64,000 nt of DNA, from NCBI RefSeq assembly GCF_032118995.1, contig NC_092665.1, positions 3,570,001-3,634,000 of the forward strand. Direction: 5' to 3'. The notes under the pieces were generated by a model. That model was given only the letters and a program-made list of their open reading frames with translations, was not told the origin of the DNA and did not search any database. Origin of the DNA: Asterias amurensis (lineage: Eukaryota > Echinodermata > Asteroidea > Forcipulatida > Asteriidae). Shown here one piece after another: positions 55,078-64,000 of the stretch. Made by a program: the position numbers and the translations under genes. Positions within the stretch are counted from its first letter, which is position 1. Every line of letters starts with the position of its first letter.

Positions 55078-58000
55078 ATGGCATTCCATTTTGACAACTC
55101 ATCGAGCGTATTTATAATAAACACAGTATTTGTAGCGTATTTGGTAAGTGAATAAATTGTTAATTCATCAGGAATTTGTTATTTTAATCAGGAATGTGTG
55201 ATGTTAAATATTTTTTTGGGTGTTGGCCATCATGTTGGCTCCCACAGGCACAGGCCACACTCTATGGATGGAGACCAGACAACTCGTCCGACGGACAACT
55301 CGTCCGTTCGGACAACTCGACGGTTCAGACAACTCGACGGTTCGGGCAACTCGACGTATGGTTTATTCAACCGTCAGACAACTCGACTTGGGGTCAAGAC
55401 AAGTCGACGGATGGCCGTGGACGGGGCTCAGCGCGGGGCGAGACGGGTAAATAGCGGCCTGGGGGTGGGGATGTACTGACCAGCGACTTGGCAATGATAC
55501 AAGGCCGTTCCCCGGGGGGAGGGGGTATATTATGGTGGGTGGGTAACGGATAATTGATTTTTTGATGTTTACCATGACCCCGCGGCATTTTCATTGCTTG
55601 TAGAGCAATGATCGAGTTGTTATTGTTGTTGGTAATAAAGTAAATAAAAGTAAATCTTCTACTAAATAGAGCTGTATAATGTTTTACTTATTTAATGTTT
55701 TAATTGTGTTTTTTTAAACCTTTTATTTTGAATAAACTGCTAGCTGGCTACACATAGAGTCATGCATGGTCATACTCTAGACCCAGTGACTGGGGCGCTG
55801 TACTCCTTTTAAACAATTTTTGACTTCATCTGTCGTACTAGCGCCCCAGGGAACGGCACAGAATTTTAACAAATACCCTGTTTTTCGCGACACCCAGCCA
55901 CAAAAAATGCCTCAAAATGACAAAAAGACCAAACAAACTAGCTCAAAAATCGCCTACTCTGTTCTCGATACGTCTAGGATGTAACATCAGGCATTTAATT
56001 GTACTCACGATAATTTTTTAAACTCCAAATCGATGATTTTTAACTCCGCATCGTGGAGCGATTGACAAGTCTGCGATTTTCGGATGTGTATGATAACGAA
56101 ACATGGCGTTGCGGTGTATAGATCAGGTGGTAGTCGCATCACGTGTCTTCGGTTTGCTGGTGACGCGTTGTGGGTGGATATCCATCAACGGCTGTTTAAT
56201 GCTACACTTGTTACAGGCGTTGCAGCGAATGCTATACATTGTACACTGGGATGGGTACAGGCGCTGCAGCTAGCGAGTGCCCACGTCTGTCAATCATGGG
56301 CAACGTAACTTACACGGTGCCGGGTTGTTGGAAAATTATCAGAAAGGGGGTGAAAGGTTCTCAGAAAAGGAATATTGTCTGAAAGAGGGGATGAAGTCTG
56401 CTGGTCTGGATTTTTCTGGTCATCGCCCCCCCCCCCCCCCCCAAAAAAAAAAAAAAAGAAAAAACGAAAAAAAAAGGGGAAAAAATATGATAAATAAATA
56501 AAAACCGCTTTAAATAAAAACCGCTTTTATTATTTATCATCTTTTTTCCCCTTTTTTTTTCTTTTTTTTTTTTTTTTTTTTTTGGGGGGGGCGATGACCA
56601 GAAAAATCCAGACCAGCAGACTTCATCCCCTCTTTCAGACAATATTCCTTTTCTGAGAACCTTTCACCCCCTTTCTGATAATTTGTGTAGCATTACACAG
56701 CCGTTGATGGACATCCACCCACAACGCGTCACCAGCAAACCGAAGACACGTGATGCGACTACCACCTGATCTATACACCGCGACGCCATGTTTCGTTATC
56801 ATACACATCCGAAAATCGCAGACTTGTCAATCGCTCCACGATGCGGAGTTAAAAATCATCGATTTGGAGTTTAAAAAATTATCGTGAGTACAATTAAATG
56901 CCTGATGTTACATCCTAGACGTATCGAGAATAGAGTAGGCGATTTTTGAGCTAGTTTGTTTGGTCTTTTTGTCATTTTGAGGCATTTTTTGTGGCTGGGT
57001 GTCGCGAAAAACAGGGTATTTGTTAAAATTCTGTGTCGTTCCCTGGGGCGCTAGTACGACAGATGAAGTCAAAAATTGTTTAAAAGGAGTACAGCGCCCC
57101 AGTCACTGGGTCTAGTCATACTCATAGTCTGTTTTTTACACAAAGTCTCGAGATAGTCACTAACATGTTTCTGCAAGTATGGCTTCACTGGAACACCACA
57201 CTTCTTGTGATAAATAATAATTGGTAAATAATAAAATGATCAATATTATAGAATCGCAGGAATTATACAGTAAAGTTCGTGTAAACATGACAGTAACGGA
57301 GGTCGGCCACTCAACCGTCGACTTGTCTTGGCCATCCGTCGAGTTGTCTCAAAGTCGAGTTGTCCGAACTGTAAAGTTGTCCGAACCGTCGAGTTGTCTG
57401 AACCGTCGAGTTGTCCGAACGGACGAGTTGTCCGGCGGACGAGTTGTCTGACATTCCTTAAAATGTAGGCTATTGAAACTAATATAAGGGGGACATCACG
57501 ACATTGTGTTTGTAGAGTGATGTCATTGATCCATGATATTTTTCATTTTTTCTTGTAGGGGTTGCTGCTAATAGTTTTTGTTCCATCTCTAAGTGACAAC
57601 ACGCAACTTTCAAGTTCTATTTTGGGACCAAATGTAAGTCTTTGTTTGTTATCTTTGTCTTTTAGTTGGGATAATCATATCGCTCGATCCTTGTGGAAGT
57701 GTCTTGGCCGAGCGGTTTATAGCACCGAATTCAAACTCTGGTGTTACTCTCTCTTTCTGTATAAATGTAGCGCCTTGAGTACCTTGTTGGTAGATATGTG
57801 CGCTATATAAGACTTTGATATCATTACAGAGAGAGGTAACCATAAACAAAAATCAAAGGGGAACGAGGGTTACAAAAAACGCTACTAAAGTTTCTTAAAA
57901 ACTTAGTGACTACATGTTTCTCTTTTTGGACCAGCTTGCAAAATGATGAGAACCCTCTAGCTAAGCCCTCCAGCACAGTTGTTGACATTCTGGGCGAACC

Positions 58001-61000
58001 CTAGCCACACTTAAAGCCATTGGACCCTTTCGGTTCAGAAAAAAAAAAAAAGTTCACAGATTACCAAATAACTAACAGGGTTTACAGAAGGCAATGGTGA
58101 AAGACTTCTCTTGAAATATTATCCCATGAAATGCTTTACTCTTTGAGAAAACAGCAAAACAATATAAATTCTCGTCAACGAGAATTACGGATTTATTTTA
58201 AACACATGTCATGACACGGCGAAACGCGCGGAAACAAGGGTGGGTTTTTCCGTTGTTTTCTCCCGACTCCGATGACCGATTGAGCCTAAATTTTCACAGG
58301 TTTGTTATTTGATATAGAAGTTGTGGTACACAAAGTGTGGACCTTGGACAACACTGTTTACCGAAAGGGTCCAATGGCTTTAAACCCAATTATACTTTCC
58401 GTAAATGCCAATGTGATACGTATTTTGATGTCACAGCCCTGTTTTCACTGCAAATGTTTTCGCAGGAGTTGAGTACACATGCCTACAATGTTATCTGTAA
58501 AAATTAAACTCACGGAGGCAATGAAGGCGATTGCCTCCATGCCCCTTGGTCATCTATGGCGCACACGGTGGCGAGACCACACCAACGTCCCACACAAGTT
58601 CCTGGTCGCTGACCCCACCGTCCGGCTGCCGGGAATGGACCTCTCATAGGTCCATTGGTGCCTCTTAAACCGGTTCTGTACAGACGCATGGCCCTAGTAG
58701 TCTACACAAGTGGGGCTACCTGGCATCTTGGCTTTGTGATTGTGGTGAACCCCAGACGATGCACCACATGATAGCTGACTGCCCACTCTCTCACCTTGAT
58801 GGTGGCATCGAAGCCCTTCACCTCGCTGAGGACCTAGCTGTAAACTGGCTTACAGGCTTTAGAACAAGGAGAAAATGCCTTGGTGCCCTTGCCCTTTCAA
58901 AAACAAAGCATACCGGCTCGATAAGAAGACTGTAACTATAGGAAAATGAGCACATCACAAAACATCATCTTCAAAGAGCTCCTCTTGAAAGCTGAATATA
59001 TTTTGTTAAATGGTTTCTTCACAGGGTGTTAATTGTTTTACAAGGAGAGATATCCATGAAAGATTCTACGACCATATGGATGAAAATGGCCTCCATTGTC
59101 CTTGTCAACTCTGTAATCCTGGAGACATTCTCCTCAAGAATTGCACATGTGATCCAAATAATTTGGAACGACCCCAAATATCAGAGTAAGTAAATTTGTG
59201 TACTTGACTCCAACAACAGACTAAATTCAAAGAATAGACCGATCCAGTAAGCTCCGCCCACGACGCACATGTGAGCAAGAACACGTGGGGCTCTCCAATG
59301 CCTTTTGCGCACTTCTGCTGCGCGCGCCAAGATACGCGCATGCATGTCGGACCTTATTTGTCGGACCTTTGTTGCGTTGTGATTGGTCAATACGCAATGG
59401 GGCGGAGCTAAATGGATCGGTCTATTGTCAGCTGATAAATAGCTACAGTTTAGTAAAAAGCATCCTGATGGTTTCTTGCAGGGAATTTACCTGATCTGAA
59501 TACAAAAAGTTTTAAAGGAACACGTTGCCTTGGATCGGACGAGTTGGTCTATTAAAAGCGTTTGAAACCGTTTCTTATGAAATGCATATGGTTAGAAAGA
59601 TGTTTTAAAAGTAGAATATAATGATCCACACAAGTATCACTCCAAACTGCACGGTTTTCCTTTTACGTCGCGAACTATCACGGTCGGCCATTTATGGGAA
59701 TCAAAATTTTGACTCCCATGAATGGCCGACCGTGTTAGTCGACAGGGTAAAAAGAAAACCACACAATTTCGAGGCATATTTGTGTAGATCATTGTATTCT
59801 ACTTTTACAATATCTTTCTAACCATATACATTTTACAACAAAGGGTCACAGAACGATTTTCAAAGACCAACTCGACCGATCCAAGGCAACGTGTTCCTTT
59901 AAAGGCAGTGGACACTATTGGTAATTACTCAAAATAATTGTTAGCATAAAAACTTACTCGGCACTGAGCGATGGAGAGCTGTTGAGAGTATAAAACATTG
60001 TGAGAAACGGCTAATTCCTCTAAAGCATTGTAGTTTTTGAGAAAGAGTTATTCTTACTCAAATATTAAAAGACTTGAAGCCTTTTGTTAGCAGACAGTCG
60101 TATGTAACACACAGTGGAGGTCATATCAATTGACAAACACCCTTCTTTGTGTGCGATTTGAGCAAACGGGCAACTGTCAATGAAAAAACGTCTTTATGAG
60201 GTGTCAAAAATGAGCCAGGGAATAAATTGCTTTTTGATTGAAAATAAATCTTCATGGGTGCAAAAGTAAATGTTTTTTATTACTAAAGCAAACTGGTTTA
60301 TAAAAAGGAAAATTAATTTCACTTTTTTGTAAAAATTATATTTGGACATAGAGTGCGAAGGTTTGGCTGAAATGTTCTTTGTCTTATTTTTTTTTTGCTT
60401 TAAGATGTAGACACGTGCCGACAGGTCAGTTTATGAACTCTTCTAACTTCTGTAGCCGAGGTTTTGAGTGCAAGAAATGCCTACACCCTTTGGAAGTGGT
60501 AAGACAGTTAAATTTGATATAATTCATCCAACTTGTGAACTATTACAATGTATTATGTGGAGTTCTTTGTGGGAACTCATCGATCCAAAGAATGTAGACT
60601 GTTTGTATTTTTACCTTATGATCGCTTTGCCCTCGGTCTGCCCTCAGTCTGCCCAGGCAAATGGCCATACCTTAGGGATACTAGAGGTAAGCGGTAAAAC
60701 CCCAGGTATTCTTGAAACACGCAAATGGAATAGGGACCTAGGCATGGGCAGTGTAAAAGGGCGCTTGGTTACTGGTAAGGTAAAAAAGTCCGAAGGGCCT
60801 CCCCAGGGATGGATTTCACAAAGAGTTAGAACTAGTCTTATCTTGGGTTAGGACGAGTTACTCCTCCTAATTTAGGACAAGCCTTAAGTTTTTAATGTCT
60901 CCTAGGACTAGTCCTAACCTTAAGGGCCAGTCACACTGCAGCGATAATGAAAACGATCACGACGCAAAGAGAACGCATTATTGGTTGTATTGCTCCGCGC

Positions 61001-63923
61001 AGAATACGCGCACACTTAATCAACCAATCGAGGTCAGTGTGTTCGTTTATCGTTTTCAATATTGATGCAGTGTGACTGGCCCTCTCTTTGTGAAACCGAC
61101 CCCTGGGATAAGAGACACAGTGTGAAAAGGGCAGAATCAAAAGTCTTAGTTCCTGCCTTCGTGCATCATCAAACCACCTCCACAGTACTTAAGCAGCAAG
61201 CAGCATCAGAGTCCAGCTTTCTCCAGAAGACGATCAGAGCATACTGATCGAAACGTCGAGTTGAAACCATCGGTTCTTTTCAGAACCACCCCAACTCATT
61301 AGAGATAGTCATTACTTGGTGTTACCACAAACCTTTCTATATCTTAGTCCCCAGTTGTCCTTGTAGATGTAGATAAACATCAGGACAAGTATAATGTTTG
61401 AACTAGTATACTCAACAGCAGTATCAAAATAAATGATATTACTAACTGTTTTCATTTTGTATTTCTAGTTACACGACTGTAGCAACCGTGGACCTGATAC
61501 GGTGTGTGGCTGCGTTGATGGATACTACATGACATCACCAGATACATGTTTGCCTCGCCCAAAATGTGACGCGGAACACGAACCCACATCAGGACGTAAG
61601 AAACTCAACAATATTTTTCCTCTGGGGTTATAGATATTAGGTGTTGAAGAACAGTCGTTGTGTGAGTAGGATTTGAAACTTTGCATGGTGGAAATAAGAT
61701 ATAGAAGAGTTTGCGGTAACACCATGTAATAACAATCTCTAAATGAGTTGGGGTGGTTCTGAAAAGAACCGTTGGATTAACTCGACGTTTCGATCAGTAT
61801 GCTCTGATCGTCTTCTGGAGAATGCACTGATTGTCTTCTGGAGAATGCATTCTCCAGAAGACGATCAGAGCATACTGATCGAAACGTCGAGTTAATCCAA
61901 CGGTTCTTTTCAGAACCACCCCAACTCATTTAGAGATTGTTATTACATGGTGTTACCACAAACTCTTCTATAACAGTCGTTGTAATAGATTTGGAAATAA
62001 TATAATATGTTTTTGTTGGGAACTGACACAATCTCTATAATTACTGGTCTGTGCTTGACATCACTAGTGGCTAAATTGATGGTTTCAAAGAAAGTGTGCT
62101 TATCTCTTCTCGGGAGCCACTACTACTCAAAAGCCCTTTTCACTTGACTCAATGGACCCTTCCCATGAAATATGGGTAGGACACAATGGGCCAAACCACC
62201 ATCCAGTGGCCGTAGCAGGAAACAGCGCCACCAACCGACTGGTGGTGCTTCGTGAAACTAGTCGAAACGTAAACAAAAATTACGTGAGTATTGGCTGTGT
62301 TTCATAAAAAAATTCATTGATTATTTTTTTTTCTTCAGATGGAGATCATGGCACTGAAATCCGATGTACACGTTGCCATGTGGGTTATTTTCAGCCAAAT
62401 AACAACAGCACCCGCAAATGCAAGAAAATAAAACAGTGCACCGTGCGGCAGGGTACCCTTCGCTCGGATGCAGTGTGTCTTAATGACCCAACGCAAGAGC
62501 CAATTCAACAATCTACAATTGGTGAGTCACAATCATAATGAAAATAGTGTGGCGTCTTATGGCCTATAGCAGTTAAGAGCACCAGATTTTCTGCTCTGGT
62601 GTTTGAGTTTGATCAGCAGAGTGTGGGTTCGACTCCTGGTCGTGACGCTTGTGTCTTTAAAGCAATCGCGCAACATCGGTAAACAGTATTGTCCAAAGGC
62701 CCACACTTAGTAAACCCTGTAAGTAATTTGTATATCTGTGAACTTTTAATTTTTGTTCTGTTCAGAAAGTGTCCAACGGCTTTAAGCGAGACACTTTTGA
62801 TTGATTTGTATAAAGTTTGGGAGGTAGTGCTTTTTGCTCTACCAGCCACGCTTCTGATTGATGATACCCAAGCCTACATCCATATGAACTGTATGTGCGT
62901 GCGTGTGTGCGTGCAGGTGCCAAAGAAATCAAACCTGGAAAGCTGCGTGCTTCATTGATGTACGCGTTTGGACGCGCATACGGTTTGACCTACAGGATGG
63001 CGACTTTCATAGCAAAAAAGCGGTTTTTCAATACGGTCTATGGGGGTATTTAACCCTGTTTCAGGCCCAGGCTAGAGGGTGAACATGTGCTTCTTTTGGC
63101 TTTTTGTAAAAACAAGCCCATTATACATTAAAATAATTTGTATTTTGTAAGTTGCAGGTTATGTAACAACTGAAGAACCCATTGAGCCTGATAAACCCAG
63201 TGTAACTACTACCCAAGAACCAACACCAGGATATGATGAGATTACCCCAGTCGGGACCACAACACATCCTACTACCCAAAACACAGGTATGTGTTTGCAT
63301 CCTGCACCAAAGATTATATAATTTTAAGTGATAAACGCATCAAATACAATTTTGTTATTGATATGTCAACTTTACTTCTTCTAAAGTTGTTTATTTTTCT
63401 TTCTTTGTCAAGATGGACCGGACAGAGCACCTTGCCATCCACAATGGGAAATTTTGAATTTTTTTTCGTCTAACCTTCATGGTTTTTTGTGGGGCATTTT
63501 TCTTTCCCATTGGAGGACTATTTGGAAATTTGTTCGATCATGCACCCAAAGAGGTAAGCATCACTTTTGTTGCTTTTTTTTGGGGGGGGGGGGTATTTCC
63601 TGTGCAATTTGGCCTCTTTTAGTTGGGGGAGGGGTCCACTTCTCTTTTCTGTTTTTTATGTTTTTATATTATGTTTTTTATAAGTTGGTACTCAAGGTTT
63701 ATGTATTTTTATACCTGATGAATAAAACAATTCATTTCATTTCAACTCAATTCAATTCAATTACACTGATCAAACATTTCACCTACTTGTTATGATTTAT
63801 ATTTTATTATCACATGTAATTTCCTTTGACAAACATATCAGAATGTATTTAATAAATTCTTGTTTGTTTTTTTCCAAATAGGTTCATACAGCTTGGCTGA
63901 AAACGGGCTAGAAGAGGAAAAGA
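55078..63923 (+). CDS. TNF-receptor-like protein, copy B (last exon beyond the window)
   Basis: Nine exons are visible: 55078-55143, 57559-57633, 59025-59185, 60405-60498, 61469-61595, 62339-62521, 63158-63286, 63413-63553 and 63882-63923. They join in phase. Exon 1 encodes MAFHFDNSSSVFIINTVFVA and is unrelated in sequence to exon 1 of copy A; exon 2 on is shared. Protein differences from copy A in exons 3-9 are few (for example Val to Met in exon 3, Thr to Arg in exon 4, Leu to Arg in exon 5), and exons 6-9 appear identical. Domain plan is as in copy A: signal peptide, TNFR cysteine-rich repeats, Thr-rich stalk, hydrophobic exon. Intron 1 carries two nested foldback elements. The final exon is expected near 64.7 kb. 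Confidence 0.85.
55277..57449. mobile_element. Foldback element with tandem-repeat arms (outer)
   Basis: The left arm (55277-55425) is built from repeats of GACAACTCGACGGTTC-type units; the inverted arm lies at about 57300-57449. Terminal AGACAACTCG and CGAGTTGTCT match. Another foldback element is inserted between the arms. It sits in intron 1 of copy B. No target duplication was identified and nothing coding was seen. Confidence 0.7.
55778..57114. mobile_element. 1.34-kb near-complete hairpin element with 9-bp target duplication (inner)
   Basis: TAGACCCAGTGACTGGGGCG at the left and CAGTCACTGGGTCTA at the right. GTCATACTC flanks both ends (55769-55777 and 57115-57123). Arms of about 435 bases match almost perfectly; after a 113-base interruption at 56214-56326 they continue to a loop near 56510, with C/A and T/G runs facing each other. 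A 9-bp duplication with long arms fits Mutator-like or Foldback transposons. Confidence 0.88.
58011..58383 (+). mobile_element. TTAA-flanked MITE, family 2, copy B counterpart of 45026
   Basis: Same position, flanks and ends as the insertion in copy A. Confidence 0.87.
58510..58936 (+). mobile_element. LINE 3' end, copy B counterpart of 45525
   Basis: Nearly base-for-base the same as the copy A fragment, including LHKWGYLASWLCDCG and the terminal LGALALSKTKHTGS. Confidence 0.85.
59236..59423. mobile_element. MITE with AGACCGATCC ends, copy B counterpart of 46252
   Basis: Same element and flanks, with a short internal duplication of CGGACCTT relative to copy A. Confidence 0.85.
59512..59902. 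mobile_element. TTAA-flanked foldback MITE, family 3, present only in copy B
   Basis: TTAAAGGAACACGTTGCCTT at the left and GGCAACGTGTTCCTTTAA at the right. It is inserted exactly at the TTAA that begins the family 1 MITE; copy A (46569) shows the uninterrupted site. Confidence 0.9.
60801..61108. mobile_element. MITE nest, copy B counterpart of 47472
   Basis: The same outer (TTCACAAAGAGTTAGAACTA) and inner (AAGGGCCAGTCACACTGC) arms; a few bases are lost at the inner right end. Confidence 0.8.
61695..61975. repeat. Foldback repeat, copy B counterpart of 48365
   Basis: Essentially identical to the copy A hairpin, including the central double TGTCTTCTGGAGAATGCA segment. Confidence 0.8.
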
Positions 63924-64000
63924 GTAAGTCTATAGACTGATCCGACGCGCACCAGGCGACAAGTGTTGAGCATCGCGCGCCAGTGCTGGGGTGTACATGT

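Noticed and set aside
55194-55479. Three overlapping Thr/Arg/Ser-rich frames as genes
   Set aside because: They arise from the GACAACTCG tandem repeats of a foldback arm, which is open in all frames by composition.
1-64000. CRISPR arrays, operons, bacterial signals or LTR/retroviral/Polinton elements
   Set aside because: The tandem arrays lack unique spacers, the genes are split by introns, and no LTR pairs or protease, integrase, capsid or envelope motifs were seen.

Overview
The window is intron-rich animal DNA crowded with short inverted-repeat transposons, tRNA-derived SINEs and LINE 3' ends. Gene content and the style of the repeats suggest a marine deuterostome, most likely an echinoderm and perhaps a sea star. 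The species call is recall and inference, not proof. No retroviral, LTR or Polinton-like element was seen.

Layout. (1) 161-7784, minus: ten exons encoding the first 424 residues of VPS13D, a bridge-type lipid-transfer protein; the gene runs off the left edge. A 5'UTR exon is proposed near 8781-8915. (2) 12454-27996, plus: a complete 16-exon gene for a 1396-residue protein with a predicted N-myristoylation signal, a run of exon-encoded coiled-coil modules, and a KY/hillarin-type transglutaminase-like domain whose catalytic Cys appears replaced by Lys. Its promoter faces that of VPS13D. (3) 28396-29477: a six-copy tandem array resembling a LINE tail, then unremarkable intergenic DNA with one SINE. 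(4) 32048-39383, minus: a nine-exon gene for a 373-residue TNF-receptor-like type I membrane protein with an ITIM-type motif (VTYSEV) in its short tail. (5) 42095-51405, plus: a ten-exon TNF-receptor-like gene (copy A, 341 residues). (6) 55078-63923, plus: a second, nearly identical copy (copy B) with a different first exon and promoter; its last exon lies beyond the right edge.

The three TNFR-like genes share exon order and intron phases: signal exons, an exon ending in LGPN/LGPD, cysteine-rich exons, a Thr-rich stalk, a membrane or hydrophobic exon, and short tail exons. They form a small local receptor family. Their linkage to VPS13D parallels human 1p36.22, where TNFRSF8, TNFRSF1B and VPS13D are adjacent. 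The 2.4 kb between the divergent receptor promoters (39.5-41.9 kb) is largely transposon DNA that comes close to both candidate TATA boxes. Copy B has a perfect NF-kB consensus match just upstream of a TATA-like box.

Exons were placed by hand from open frame, GT/AG sites, phase closure and family resemblance. All complete models close in phase, but none has transcript support here.
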